From positions 682,001-746,000 of the forward strand of contig JANUBW010000003.1 of NCBI GenBank assembly GCA_024809215.1: a stretch of DNA of 64,000 bases. Direction: 5' to 3'. Below the pieces are notes generated by a model, which saw only the letters and a list, made by a program, of their open reading frames with translations, did no database searches and was not told the origin of the DNA. The translations under genes and the position numbers were made by a program. Source of the stretch: Niastella sp. OAS944. Lineage in GTDB: Bacteria; Bacteroidota; Bacteroidia; Chitinophagales; Chitinophagaceae. Below, in pieces: positions 1 to 9,515 of this stretch. How positions within the stretch are numbered: the stretch's first letter is position 1; every line of letters begins with the position of its first letter.

Positions 1-611
1 TCAATCATTTGCTGGTAAGCCTTTTCACGATCGGTTGTTGCATCATAAAAAAGGGCCCTTATGCGAATGTAATTGGCGGTGGCCTGTATACATTCACCCA
101 ATGCCTGTTGCGCCAGCTTATAAGGGGCAAACCTGTGTAACAACAAGCTTAACCCGGTATACCAAAGACCGCCTAATAAAATATAGGCGCCCTGAAGAAA
201 CACTTCTTTGCCATGGCCGGGATGCCCTATTTGCAACACCATAATAAGCAGCGCCGAAACACCAATAGAAATGGCGCGGCTTCCGTAAACCCCTATCATG
301 GAAAAAACAAAACAACAAACTGTAATATTAATACCCAGCAAAACCGGGTACGAGGCGGAAAGACTGGTTAAAATGGCAACTGCCACCAGGAACAACAAAC
401 AGATAAGCATACCATTGCGCCGGTGGTGAATAGGGCCGGGATTATCGGTTCCGCTAACACACATGGCGCCTAATGAAATAGCCACCCCCTGCGACAGCAT
501 ATCGAGGTAGCTGAAAATAAGGGCCGGTAAAACCACCCCTATTGTAATACGTACTCCGGAACTAAGGTAATAACTGTATAAAAAGCTTTTATACTTCTTC
601 AAATAATCCAT
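1..611 (-). CDS. FUSC family inner-membrane protein, N-terminal part (3' end outside window)
   Basis: An open frame reads from an ATG at 611 to the left edge without a stop, giving about 203 residues of an incomplete protein. It starts MDYLKKYKSFLYSYYLSSG and has several hydrophobic segments separated by short polar loops, with the motif SQGVAISLGAMCVSGTDNPGP. This pattern resembles the N-terminal membrane half of the YccS/YhfK (FUSC) family, proteins of roughly 700 residues with two membrane blocks and cytoplasmic domains, often linked to efflux of aromatic acids. Family assignment rests on motif memory. The cytoplasmic part is not visible, so substrate cannot be judged. The next gene to the right is about 690 bases away. 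Confidence 0.65.
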   Translation of the reverse strand, partial: MDYLKKYKSFLYSYYLSSGVRITIGVVLPALIFSYLDMLSQGVAISLGAMCVSGTDNPGPIHHRRNGMLICLLFLVAVAILTSLSASYPVLLGINITVCCFVFSMIGVYGSRAISIGVSALLIMVLQIGHPGHGKEVFLQGAYILLGGLWYTGLSLLLHRFAPYKLAQQALGECIQATANYIRIRALFYDATTDREKAYQQMI

Positions 612-1304
612 GACTATAAAGTACGTATTTTAACGAGTGTATTGTACAAAAAGTTGAAAATAAACGATAAGTGACCCATCATTAGTATATAATACGCGGC
701 TATAAACATACACCCCGCATTTGACATTTGATAAATTGTTGCATTCTTTGTTAATACGGGCAAACGAGTTGCACTTTTTTAGGTGTATTGTTGTAACTTT
801 AAAGAGTTGTGACTTTTTCCGGTTAAACCCGGACGCCGCTCTCCTAAGACTTATTGATAGAAAATACCTGCTATAATTTTTAAAAGTGAAGGAAAATTCC
901 GTGCTCTCCCTTTATTTTTTCATACTGGCATAGTGTGCCTGTTCGTTTAAAACTACCCACCTTATTCATAAACATCCTTCCCCTGGTTTGTACAACATAT
1001 GCCACGTTTTAGTATATGTGCGAAAAAAACTATGCACATTTTGGCTTAAATGAGTGGCATTATTATTTCAACAATTTTAAACGCTCAACATTTTTATTCA
1101 AATGAACTACGTGCGTGTTTAACCGTGGATTGCCCCATTAGCTGTAAAATTCAGCGTTTTAACTTCCGTGCTTGATCATTTACATCTCCCCCTTGACCGT
1201 AAAATAATATTCGTTTGTGGCTAACAGTATAGCGGTAGTGAAAAGCAGGCCTCACCATCTATGAAAATGAAAAACCATTTGCTCATGATATAAAAATTAG
1301 AATT
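612..1304. other. Intergenic region with no recognisable gene
   Basis: About 690 bases lie between the divergent FUSC gene and the next plus-strand gene. No frame with plausible length or composition is seen. A possible promoter (TTG near 769, TAACTTTA near 794) points right, but nothing obvious lies just downstream of it. No clear terminator or tRNA is visible. Confidence 0.5.
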
Positions 1305-1556
1305 ATGGAGCTGGAAGAACCTGTTTTAAAAATTTTACGCAAGAAGTATCAACCGTCTTCTTTTATTGAAACACATTGCAATTGCTACGACATGGCATTT
1401 AAAACAGACCGCGAAGGTGATGCCATAGTACTGGTCCTTGGCCGCAAGGACGACACTGGTCAGATAAAGGGGGAGCGCTTCACCCGAAGGCTTCGTCAAA
1501 TGTCAAATGGCCGCATTGTAAAAGAATATTGGGAACACAAGGGCAAAGCAAGCTAG
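1305..1556 (+). CDS. Conserved hypothetical protein, 83 aa
   Basis: A small soluble protein, MELEEPVLKILRKKYQ at its start, with a central strand-rich stretch and a C-terminal part containing KGERFTRRL and KEYWEHKGKAS. The ATG follows an A/T-rich leader without Shine-Dalgarno sequence, as usual here. It resembles short hypothetical proteins common in Chitinophagaceae, but I know no function. A single His-Cys-Asn-Cys patch (residues 24-27) could bind metal; that is speculation. The next gene begins about 100 bases downstream, so co-transcription is possible. Confidence 0.6.
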   Translation: MELEEPVLKILRKKYQPSSFIETHCNCYDMAFKTDREGDAIVLVLGRKDDTGQIKGERFTRRLRQMSNGRIVKEYWEHKGKAS

Positions 1557-1659
1557 CAGGATGGGCCCAAATACAAGAAGGGCTAATTACAAACATCCGT
1601 ACCCTAAATTTTTTCTGTTTTATATACACAACCGGCCCATTCTTTGCTCGTATTGTGTT

Positions 1660-2454
1660 ATGAAATGCTGTTTTCGCCTGATTATAATGGTTACCCTGGC
1701 CTGTAACAATCCCGTACCCATACACGTTCCCCAGGTTTCAGATACTACAATAATAGACTCCACATTTACCAATCAACTTATTCCCGAAGAATCGGGTGCG
1801 CCTACTTCTTTTGTACCCGGTTATTATACGGGCATTATACCTTGTAGCGATTGCTTTAGCATTACGCGTAAGATTCTTTTATCGGCCGATCATCAATTTC
1901 ATTTTAAAGATGTGTTTAATGGAAAAGAAACCGCACCATTGGAAACAATGGGCCAGTGGCAAACCACCAACGATCAATTAAAATTATTGGTGAATAACCA
2001 GGTGTTCAAACACTTTGCGGTTACTAATAAAGGTTTGAGTGAATTAAGCATGACCGGCGCCCCGGCGCCATTGTATCCAGATACTTATTTAAGTCCTACT
2101 ATTATTGGCGCCGATAATATTGCCTGGATGGAAAAGAAAGCCGCCGGCATCGATTTTTTTGCACTGGGTAATGAACCCTTTTGGTTAATGGAAATTGATA
2201 AAGACAAACAAATAAGTTTTTTGCGGGTCGATAGCACGGCACCTACTGTATTTGCCTATGCACCTGCCGTTCAACAAAACGGACAATATATTTATAATGT
2301 GCAAAAAGATTCAGCTACCATGCAAATAGTTATTAAACCCGAATTCTGCAGCGATGGTATGAGTGATAATTGGTATGAGTATAGGGTGGAGGTGAGGTGT
2401 GGGGGTGTATCCTATGTAGGTTGTGGCGTTAAATTGAATGATTTCGTTCCTTAA
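1660..2454 (+). CDS. Lipoprotein: NlpE-like domain plus COG3650-like domain
   Basis: I place the start at the ATG at 1660 because it gives a lipoprotein signal (MKCCFRLIIMVTLACNN, probable lipidated Cys15); the longer frame from 1561 adds 33 residues without a signal sequence. The mature protein of about 250 residues has an NlpE-type N-terminal domain, with GYYTGIIPCSDC near residues 54-65 carrying the family CxxC pair. The C-terminal half has ALGNEPFWLMEID and DGMSDNWYEY, typical of the COG3650/META-like domain often fused to NlpE in Bacteroidota. NlpE in E. coli is an outer-membrane lipoprotein that signals surface contact and envelope stress; the role here is inferred only. Confidence 0.75.
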   Translation: MKCCFRLIIMVTLACNNPVPIHVPQVSDTTIIDSTFTNQLIPEESGAPTSFVPGYYTGIIPCSDCFSITRKILLSADHQFHFKDVFNGKETAPLETMGQWQTTNDQLKLLVNNQVFKHFAVTNKGLSELSMTGAPAPLYPDTYLSPTIIGADNIAWMEKKAAGIDFFALGNEPFWLMEIDKDKQISFLRVDSTAPTVFAYAPAVQQNGQYIYNVQKDSATMQIVIKPEFCSDGMSDNWYEYRVEVRCGGVSYVGCGVKLNDFVP

Positions 2455-2700
2455 CTAAGAGGTTGACGAGTTAACTTGTTGACTAGAATGTTAGTAAGTT
2501 ATTCAGTTGTTCAGTTATTGAGTTCTTAGTTCTTTGTTGCGACCCTGCCGTAAGCAGAGGCGTTAAATGAAAACAGTGCGGCCAAATGCTGAACCGTACC
2601 AAGTCAAAAGCATTCCTTTCAAGTCTTTATCACCTTCATCAACTCCCTTGTTAACTTTTCAACGCCCTCGTCAACTCGTTAACCAGTTAACTCTTCAACT
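2455..2700. repeat. Degenerate GTTAAC/TCAACT-type intergenic repeat
   Basis: The region between the lipoprotein gene and the convergent small membrane gene is full of short motifs such as GACGAGTTAACTTGTTGAC on the left and TCAACTCGTTAACCAGTTAAC on the right. Similar sequence recurs at 38430-38830, 55380-55475 and 55800-55860. The right part runs into the stop codon of the minus-strand gene ending at 2687. Confidence 0.7.
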
Positions 2701-2968
2701 CATCATCAACCTCCGCCTCCGGTATATGGGAAACATCCCTTAAGATACGCCGCTCATCTTCCAAACTCAATTCCCCACCCCTTAACGATCTGTAATACGC
2801 CTCGCCCGCAGCAATGGCTTCAGCCCTGTCTTCGCCCTGCAACGCTTCCTCATATTTCTCTTTCAACATTTTTAATTTATCGCTTTTGTTAATAACTCCC
2901 ACAGCAATAAAAATGATGATCAGAAACCCAACCGCTACAAACAATAATTTTTCAGTGAGGCTCATCAT
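2687..2968 (-). CDS. Small single-pass membrane protein, hypothetical, 93 aa
   Basis: The protein begins MMSLTEKLLFVAVGFLIIIF with one clear N-terminal membrane helix (about residues 8-27). A charged, probably helical cytoplasmic tail follows, with KMLKEKYEEALQGEDRAEAI. No family is recognised. It starts 6 bases after the stop of the M1 peptidase gene on the same strand, so the two are likely one transcript. Its last codons and stop lie inside the TCAACT/GTTAAC repeat, so the C-terminal residues (DDELKS) may derive from repeat sequence. Confidence 0.65.
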   Translation of the reverse strand: MMSLTEKLLFVAVGFLIIIFIAVGVINKSDKLKMLKEKYEEALQGEDRAEAIAAGEAYYRSLRGGELSLEDERRILRDVSHIPEAEVDDELKS

Positions 2969-2974
2969 GGGCTT

Positions 2975-4915
2975 TTATTTAATCTTGAACACATTATTTT
3001 CCCTGTTGGCATCGGGCAATACCTGGTCGGGGTCAATGGTAACGGCAGTTACTGCTGCGTTAACAGGAACAGAAAATGTATAACTCGTACGCTGAAACCA
3101 GGTTTCAACAGGTAATTCAATCCGCTGGGTGCTTCCATTATTAAACGTAAGCTGAACAACTACGGGCATAACCAGTTTATAGTTGTTGGCAATGGTAATG
3201 GTTGCTTTATTACCGGCTACTGCCACTTGTTGTACTGCCTGATCGAGCGCCCAGTTATTATAAAACCAGCCACGCCAAAACCAGCTAAGGTCTTCACCTG
3301 CCTCATTATCCATTGTGCGGAAAAAATCTTCGGGCGAAGGATGTTTATAAGCCCAGTTGTGAATATACCTGCGGAAAGCATAATCAAAACGGTCTTTACC
3401 CAAAATATATTCACGCAGCAGGTATAACCCATATGCGGGTTTAAAGTAGGAGATGGGGTGGCGATATTTTTCAGGAATAACATCGGCAGGCATCATCATC
3501 GATGGAGCGTTGGTATCACTTAACCAGGGTCGAATTTCATCGGCGGGGTTACCACCATCTGGTGCATATTCAGCATCGCGCTTGGGCGCATATTCACCTT
3601 TGTTAAATGCATCGGAGGCATAAATACCAATAAAAGTATTGAAGCCTTCATCCATCCAGGCATGGCGGCGTTCATTGGAGCCTACGATCATAGGGAACCA
3701 GTTATGGCCTATTTCATGCGCGGTTACCCAATACAGTTCTTTGGTTTTATCGTTCATACCATCGAAAAGAATTCCCGGATATTCCATCCCGGCGGCTATG
3801 CCGGCTTCATTAACAGCAGTAGGATAGGGGTATACAAACCATTTCTCAGAAAAATGCTCAATAGAGGCTTTCAGGTATTCGGTACTACGGCTCCAGGCTT
3901 CAGTGCCATCGCTCTCCACCGGGTATACCGACATAGCCAAACACTTTTTGCCCTGTGGCAAATTAACCCTGGCTGCATCCCATATAAATGCAGGACTGGC
4001 GCCAAAAGCTACATCGCGCGTATTATTCATTTTAAACCGCCAGGTAAGGGTACCTTTTTGCACTGGTCTGCTTGTTGCCTCAGTTACTTCTTTGGCAGAA
4101 CGTATCATTACGGTTTTATCACTATTGCGGGCTGTGGCCAGCCGTTCAATTTGTTGTTTGGTTAATACCTCGTTGGCATTTTGCAATTCACCCGCGCCGG
4201 CAACTATAAAATTCCAGGGAACAGTTACGCTATAATCGAAATTGCCATACTCGCAATAAAATTCACCGCTGCCTAAGAATGGATGCGTGTTCCAACCCAA
4301 CAGATCATCATACACGCACATACGCGGATACCATTGTGCTATTTCATATATGGTACCATTCTTTGTTCTCACATAATCGGTACGGCCGCCAAAAGCGCCG
4401 GGAATGGTATAATGATATTTAATATAAATACTAATGGTTCCGCTTTTTGCAGGCACCGCTTTATTAAGCCGTATTTGCATACGTGTGTCGGTCACAATAT
4501 AATTGGCAGCAGTTGTTGTTGCTCCCTGACCAATTTTCACTTCGTCAATTTCGAAACCTGTGGTAAACTCCTGCGGTTGTTGATCGAACAAAAAATTACT
4601 GCGGGCGCCTTTTTTATACAGGTTCTGCTCAAGCAGCAACCATAATGATTGCAATGAATCGGGACTGTTATTGGTATATCGAATAATTGCGTAACCCGTT
4701 AATTGTTGTTTAATGGTATCGATGGTAGCCTGCAAATTATAATCAGCGCGGTTTTGCCAGTACGCCGGTCCGGGTGCGCCATTGGCCGAACGAATGGTAT
4801 TACCATTATTAGAATACAAACCCGGCGCAAAAGTTTCGGCCGGCTCGTATTTTACCTGGGTGTAACCTGATAATGATAATATGATAGCAACTGTGACTGA
4901 AAATAACTTGTGCAT
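2975..4915 (-). CDS. M1 family zinc metallopeptidase, secreted
   Basis: A 646-residue protein with an N-terminal signal peptide ([20 protein letters not shown]). The gluzincin signature is complete: HEIGHNWFP supplies the two zinc-binding His and the catalytic Glu, and the third ligand follows in WMDEGFNTF. An N-terminal beta-rich domain precedes the catalytic domain, and the C-terminal 100 residues look like a beta domain. M1 enzymes are aminopeptidases; secreted Bacteroidota members probably degrade periplasmic or external peptides. The usual GxMEN substrate-binding motif appears as GMEYPG. It is the first gene of a probable pair with the small membrane protein ending at 2687. Confidence 0.9.
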   Translation of the reverse strand: MHKLFSVTVAIILSLSGYTQVKYEPAETFAPGLYSNNGNTIRSANGAPGPAYWQNRADYNLQATIDTIKQQLTGYAIIRYTNNSPDSLQSLWLLLEQNLYKKGARSNFLFDQQPQEFTTGFEIDEVKIGQGATTTAANYIVTDTRMQIRLNKAVPAKSGTISIYIKYHYTIPGAFGGRTDYVRTKNGTIYEIAQWYPRMCVYDDLLGWNTHPFLGSGEFYCEYGNFDYSVTVPWNFIVAGAGELQNANEVLTKQQIERLATARNSDKTVMIRSAKEVTEATSRPVQKGTLTWRFKMNNTRDVAFGASPAFIWDAARVNLPQGKKCLAMSVYPVESDGTEAWSRSTEYLKASIEHFSEKWFVYPYPTAVNEAGIAAGMEYPGILFDGMNDKTKELYWVTAHEIGHNWFPMIVGSNERRHAWMDEGFNTFIGIYASDAFNKGEYAPKRDAEYAPDGGNPADEIRPWLSDTNAPSMMMPADVIPEKYRHPISYFKPAYGLYLLREYILGKDRFDYAFRRYIHNWAYKHPSPEDFFRTMDNEAGEDLSWFWRGWFYNNWALDQAVQQVAVAGNKATITIANNYKLVMPVVVQLTFNNGSTQRIELPVETWFQRTSYTFSVPVNAAVTAVTIDPDQVLPDANRENNVFKIK

Positions 4916-4948
4916 GCAGGTGTATTATTAACGAAGAGCAATATAAAA

Positions 4949-4984
4949 GAAAAAGGGCCGACTAAAAATTTTTAGTCGGCCCCA
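4949..4984 (-). terminator. Rho-independent terminator of the PBP1A gene
   Basis: A perfect inverted repeat, GGGCCGACTAAAAA and its complement, is followed on the minus strand by a T-run (AAAAGAAAAA on the plus strand at about 4945-4954). It lies 20 bases past the stop of the penicillin-binding protein gene. Confidence 0.85.
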
Positions 4985-5002
4985 TTTAAATCTTAATATG
5001 TA

Positions 5003-7231
5003 TTAGTAGTCACTTGCTCCGGTTGTTACCGTGTCTTTTCCGCCTTCAACATCATCAACTGGCTTATCCCATGGTTTTATTGTATCTACAACCATACCTT
5101 CTGGTCTTACAAAAGCAACTTTACTATCGAGCCCGGTAGTTTTGTCTTTTAAACAGCTGCCATAAAAATAAGCCCAAACAGGCAATGCCACAGAAGAACC
5201 CTGACCAACAGCGGTACTGCTGAAGCGAATAAAACGGTCGTCGCAACCCGTCCATACACCACACAATATTTGTGGTGAATAACCCATAAACCAGGCGTCA
5301 CTGTTATCGTTGGTAGTACCGGTTTTACCACTGAAATTGGCTACGTTAATGCCATAGCTGGCAGCGCGCCTGCCCGTACCGCGTGTCATAACGCCATTCA
5401 TCATGGTCATTACATTATAGGCTGTTGCAGCGTTGATCACTTCTTTACGTTCAGAAGTAAATGATTGTAACACGTTACCGTTCTTATCTTCAATACGGGT
5501 AATATACATAGGTTTTACTGAGAAACCACCCGCGGGGTACATGCTATAGGCATGCATCATTTCGTATAATGAGGTTTCACCACTACCCAAACAAATTGCA
5601 GGTAAAGGTTTGATGTCGGTTTCAACACCCACTTTTTTCAGGAATTCAACAAAACGCACAGCGGCATCATTGCCTTTGTTACCCATTTGTTTCATAATAT
5701 AGGCCGTTGCACAGTTACGTGATTGGGCAAGCGCTTCGGCCATGGGCATGGTTTGGTTCGAGCAGGATGCTGTGGTAGCAGGTACAGGACCAAAACCCTC
5801 AAACATTTGCTGTACATCTTCAACAGGCGTTGAAGGCGTAAAGCCGCCATCATTAATAGCCATACCATACAATAATGGTTTAATGGTACTACCCACCTGG
5901 CGTTTGGTGCCAACGTTAACGTGGTCGAATTTATAGGTTTTGAAATCTATACCACCTACCCAGGCTTTTACAGCGCCGGTTTGCGGGTCCATAGCCATAA
6001 AGCCTGCCTGCAACATGGCGCGGGAATATTTAATACTGTCGTACGGCGTCATTACCGTATCTATCTGATGTTTGGCATTCCAGGCAAAAACGTTCATTTG
6101 CGTTTTTACAAAGAACGATTTGCGAATATCATCGTCACTGGCGCCATTCTTTTTCATGCCCTTCCAGCGATCGCTGGCTTTCATTGCTGCTTCCAGCACA
6201 TTCTCATGGTCTTTCCAAACAGTACCATTCTTAATATTCTTTTGTGCACTCAATATTTTCTGCATGTTAGCCATATGTTTCCAAACGGCTTCTTCAGCAT
6301 ACTGCTGCATGCGTGGGTTGATGGTGGTATATATCTTCAAACCATCTTTGTAAATGTTGTATGGCTTACCGGTGGCAGGGTTCTCATGGTCTTTACACCA
6401 TTTCTTTAATTCTTCGCCCAATACTGAACGGAAATAAGGTGCCAACCCGGTATTTTCATTCAGCTTTTTATAATTCAGCTTAATGGGTTCTTTGCCCATT
6501 GCATTAGCCTCGGCTTCACTTATGAAATTGCTTCTAACCATTTGGTGCAATACAGTATTGCGCCTGGTTTTTGCACGATCGGGGAAACGGCGCGGATTAT
6601 AGATCTCACCATTAACCATACCTACCAGTACGGCGGCTTCAGAAGTTGACAGATCGTCGGGTTCTTTTTGAAAGAAAGTTTTGGCGGCATTCCTGATACC
6701 ATACACATTATCACCAAAGGCTACCGTGTTCAGGTAAAGCGTAATGATCTCTTCTTTCGAGAAATTGCGCTCCAGCTTCACTGCAATAATCCCTTCTTTC
6801 ACCTTTTGGATTATACGCGTAAAGAGATTACTGGTGCTCCAGCCTTCGGTGAACAGGTTTTTGGCGGTTTGCATAGTAATGGTACTGGCGCCGCCTTTGG
6901 TTCCAAAAGAAGAAAGTGAGCGCATAATTGAGCGGAGATCGATACCATTATGTTGGTAAAAACGTTCGTCTTCAGTAGCCACAAGCGCATTTAATACCTG
7001 CGGACTGATCTCTTTATATTCTACGTCAATACGGTCTTCGATTAAATATTTGCCCAAAAGGCTGCCATCTTCGGCATATACCTGGCTGGCAACAAGTGAG
7101 GTTGGATTTGATAACTCATCAATGGAAGGCATTTTACCTAACAAACCAAAATTGGCCGACATAATAAACAGAATTCCAAATAACAGTCCGCCAAAAAACA
7201 CCCACCAAAAGATTTTAACTCCCTTTTTCAT
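5003..7231 (-). CDS. Class A penicillin-binding protein (PBP1A type)
   Basis: A bifunctional peptidoglycan synthase of 742 residues, anchored by one N-terminal helix (IFWWVFFGGLLFGILFIMS). The glycosyltransferase domain (GT51, about residues 60-230) shows EDERFYQHNGID and GGASTITMQTAKNLF. The transpeptidase domain (about 400-680) shows the SxxK serine in GSTIKPLLY, SxN in QSRNCA and KTG in SGKTGTTNDNSDAWF. It polymerises glycan strands and cross-links stem peptides on the outer face of the inner membrane. The C-terminal tail after residue 700 is short and acidic. The gene appears monocistronic with its own terminator. An LpoB-like activator gene lies elsewhere in this window (44200). Confidence 0.95.
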   Translation of the reverse strand: MKKGVKIFWWVFFGGLLFGILFIMSANFGLLGKMPSIDELSNPTSLVASQVYAEDGSLLGKYLIEDRIDVEYKEISPQVLNALVATEDERFYQHNGIDLRSIMRSLSSFGTKGGASTITMQTAKNLFTEGWSTSNLFTRIIQKVKEGIIAVKLERNFSKEEIITLYLNTVAFGDNVYGIRNAAKTFFQKEPDDLSTSEAAVLVGMVNGEIYNPRRFPDRAKTRRNTVLHQMVRSNFISEAEANAMGKEPIKLNYKKLNENTGLAPYFRSVLGEELKKWCKDHENPATGKPYNIYKDGLKIYTTINPRMQQYAEEAVWKHMANMQKILSAQKNIKNGTVWKDHENVLEAAMKASDRWKGMKKNGASDDDIRKSFFVKTQMNVFAWNAKHQIDTVMTPYDSIKYSRAMLQAGFMAMDPQTGAVKAWVGGIDFKTYKFDHVNVGTKRQVGSTIKPLLYGMAINDGGFTPSTPVEDVQQMFEGFGPVPATTASCSNQTMPMAEALAQSRNCATAYIMKQMGNKGNDAAVRFVEFLKKVGVETDIKPLPAICLGSGETSLYEMMHAYSMYPAGGFSVKPMYITRIEDKNGNVLQSFTSERKEVINAATAYNVMTMMNGVMTRGTGRRAASYGINVANFSGKTGTTNDNSDAWFMGYSPQILCGVWTGCDDRFIRFSSTAVGQGSSVALPVWAYFYGSCLKDKTTGLDSKVAFVRPEGMVVDTIKPWDKPVDDVEGGKDTVTTGASDY

Positions 7232-7433
7232 AGATCAGAGATTGAAGGTACAGTAGACATTGAATGTTAAAAAAGCTAATGTATAGACAGGCGCTAAAAA
7301 TAGTAATAAGCCCTATCATTTTCAACGGTCGGGAAGAAAAGTTTTTAGTTCTGAGTTTATGTACTCATTTCAAGGGGGTGCCACAAGATACAATTAAACC
7401 CATGGCCTTACATGCTACTGCCTTGAATTAACA

Positions 7434-7476
7434 CAAAATAAAATGGCCAACCTGCTTTTAATGCCAGGCTGGCCAG
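7434..7476 (-). terminator. Rho-independent terminator of the EamA gene
   Basis: On the minus strand TGGCCAGCCTG pairs with CAGGTTGGCCA around a short loop, followed by a T-rich run. It stands about 45 bases past the EamA stop codon. Confidence 0.75.
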
Positions 7477-7519
7477 TTATTAATAATTATATAATGAATT
7501 TAAGATAAGCGTTCCGGAT

Positions 7520-8524
7520 TTAGATGACAGCTTTTGGCCTTGGCGGAATAGCGATGTTATTTTTAACGGGTGTTGAGTTCGAATTCGCGCCCGCTTTTTT
7601 TTCGCTGCGATATTTTGCCAGGTTTATTAACAATACGCTCAGCAGAATAACCGCCAGTCCGGTAATTTGTAAACCGGTCATGGTTTCGTTGGCGAAAAGA
7701 ACACCCAGTAAAACTGCTACCACGGGGTTTACATAGGCGTAGGTACTCACCTGTGTTGCCGACCTAACCTGCAATAACCAAACATAAGCACTAAAGCCGG
7801 CCAGTGAACCCATAGTAATAAGATATACCAACGACAGCCATGAGCTGGTTGTTACGGCCTGTACATGAAATGAGCTCCATTCATTATTGAAAAAGCTGCC
7901 GGGAACAAATGCAATACCGGCTGCCATCATTTGCCAGGCGGTATTTACAGTGGCGCTTTTTGAAGTTGATTTGTATTTGCTGTATAATGAACCGCCGGCC
8001 CATGCCATTGCGCCAATGATCAAAACAATTAATCCAATTACCTGGTGACCATTACCTGCGCCCAGGGCTTTGGAAGTTTGTTCGCTGAATAATAAAATAA
8101 CACCAATAAAACCTACAATTAAACCTGCAATGGTGTTGCGGCTGGTAAGGTTTTCGTGCCACTTGGGCTTATCAAGCACCACAAACCAAATGGGTGCCGA
8201 GGAAACCAGAACGGCTACCAGTGAACTTGGCAGCGATGTTTCGGCCCAAATAACTGCACCGTTACCAATAAAAAGCATCAGCAGGCCGCTCACCAGCGCC
8301 GGTTTTATATGTGCCCAGTTAAATAGCTTTTCACCCTTTATGGCACACCAGCCAAGTAACAGGCCGCCCGCAATTAAAAAGCGAATGGCACCTAAAATAA
8401 ATGGAGGAATAGTTTCAACAGCACGTTGAATAAAGAAATACGTGGAACCCCATACCAGGTAAACGGTTGCAAAAGCAATTACGACCATTAAAGGACTGGC
8501 GCTTTTTTTTGCTTGGTTGGACAT
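7520..8524 (-). CDS. EamA/DMT family transporter
   Basis: A 334-residue integral membrane protein with ten predicted helices in two repeated EamA halves. The first helix contains VYLVWGSTYFFIQRAVETIP, the usual start of YedA/RhaT-like exporters, and the second half has GSLAGFSAYVWLLQ. Members export amino acids or metabolites by proton exchange; the substrate is unknown. The start codon lies 5 bases after the stop of the Lrp-family regulator on the same strand. Lrp-type regulators next to amino-acid exporters are common, which suggests an amino acid as substrate and inducer. The C-terminal tail (about 30 residues) is charged and proline-rich. Confidence 0.9.
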   Translation of the reverse strand: MSNQAKKSASPLMVVIAFATVYLVWGSTYFFIQRAVETIPPFILGAIRFLIAGGLLLGWCAIKGEKLFNWAHIKPALVSGLLMLFIGNGAVIWAETSLPSSLVAVLVSSAPIWFVVLDKPKWHENLTSRNTIAGLIVGFIGVILLFSEQTSKALGAGNGHQVIGLIVLIIGAMAWAGGSLYSKYKSTSKSATVNTAWQMMAAGIAFVPGSFFNNEWSSFHVQAVTTSSWLSLVYLITMGSLAGFSAYVWLLQVRSATQVSTYAYVNPVVAVLLGVLFANETMTGLQITGLAVILLSVLLINLAKYRSEKKAGANSNSTPVKNNIAIPPRPKAVI

Positions 8525-8529
8525 GACAG

Positions 8530-9000
8530 TTAAATTTTAGGAATCACCAATTGTTGTTGCTCTTTCACGGTTTCCAAAACGATGGTTGTTTTTGTAGAGG
8601 CTATATTAGGGATCTTTTGCAGCTGATTTCGCATAAGGGCCATTAGTGACGATGAATCAGCGGTACGAACTTTAATAAGATAACAATCTTCACCGGCAAT
8701 ATGATGTACTTCCTGCACCTCAGGTATAGCCGCCAATGCCTGTGCGGTATTGCTGCTACAGGTAAAGCCTTCAGATGAACGAATAAAAATAAAGGCCAGC
8801 AGTTTTTGCTGAACGGTGCCCGGGTTGATCTGCGTTGTATAACCCTGGATCACTTTTTTCTGCTCCAGCTTTTTAACCCGTTCCAAAACAGCCGAAGGGG
8901 CCATGTTTAATTCCCGGGCCAGATCGGCATTCGAAATGCGGGCGTTGGCTTGCATACGCTCCAGGATCTGCAGATCGGTATTATCTAAAACAACATCCAT
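8530..9000 (-). CDS. Lrp/AsnC family transcriptional regulator
   Basis: A 156-residue protein with an N-terminal winged helix-turn-helix (LQILERMQANARISNADLAR, then MAPSAVLERVKKLE) and a C-terminal ligand-sensing RAM domain with EVHHIAGEDCYLIKVRT. These proteins form octamers and respond to amino acids. It is the first gene of a two-gene unit with the EamA exporter, which it likely controls. Confidence 0.92.
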   Translation of the reverse strand: MDVVLDNTDLQILERMQANARISNADLARELNMAPSAVLERVKKLEQKKVIQGYTTQINPGTVQQKLLAFIFIRSSEGFTCSSNTAQALAAIPEVQEVHHIAGEDCYLIKVRTADSSSLMALMRNQLQKIPNIASTKTTIVLETVKEQQQLVIPKI

Positions 9001-9076
9001 TCCGATGAATTTTCTGTAAAATTAGGGGATTTCTGAATAATATTCTGTTCGTCGCGATCTTTTAAGAAATTTATTG

Positions 9077-9270
9077 TAAATTTGTAGAGTGATACCGAAT
9101 AAATGTCGGCATTAGTCCGTTATTGGTTGAATTACAAATGATTATAGAACAACAGCCGTTAGTTTCGGTATAACGGTACCAAATGCTGAATTAAGTGGGT
9201 TAGTAAGTTTTAGGTTCAGTAGAGAGTTGAGCCATGAAAAAAAGTAAAGCCATCTGTTGCAGGATGGCTT
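9077..9270 (+). ncRNA. Candidate orphan transcript: promoter box, structured RNA, terminator
   Basis: A perfect TAAATTTG box (9077-9084) would start transcription near 9089. About 80 bases are enclosed by an 8-bp helix (ATACCGAA at 9093 with TTCGGTAT near 9163). The unit ends in a terminator, AAAGCCATC/GATGGCTTT with a T-run, near 9249-9276. Only tiny ORFs fit: one of 11 codons inside the structure and one of 24 codons running through the terminator. No antiterminator was found. It could be a small RNA or a leader. No good -33 element is seen, so the promoter is weaker evidence than the structure. Confidence 0.4.
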
Positions 9271-9277
9271 TTTTAAA

Positions 9278-9490
9278 TTCCAAATTCCAAGCTCCAAGAA
9301 CCAAATAAATCACAAAACCTAAACACCAAGCTTCAAATCAAAGCATCAAAAACCAGAACTCAATGTTTATTTAGTATGTTTTACGATTTGAAGTTGGTAT
9401 TTTGGCATTTCTTTTTGGATTTTGTGATTTGGTTCTTGGTATTTTTTTTGGATCTTGAGATTTGGAATTTGTGATTTTTTGATTTAGTAA
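9278..9490. repeat. AT-rich TTTGGGATTTG-type repeats with long fold-back
   Basis: The left half is built of pieces like CCAAATTCCAAG, ACCAAATAAATCACAAA and ACACCAAGC. The right half is built of their complements, such as TTTTGTGATTTGGTTCTTGG and TTTGGAATTTGTGATTT. The two halves can fold back imperfectly over about 40 bp. Similar sequence occurs at 51175-51260. Confidence 0.65.
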
Positions 9491-9515
9491 CTTTACAAGT
9501 TTAAAATTGTTAATT

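Noticed and set aside
9239-9313. 24-codon frame through the terminator of the orphan unit
   Set aside because: It reads through the hairpin and T-run into repeat sequence; the terminator explains the sequence better.
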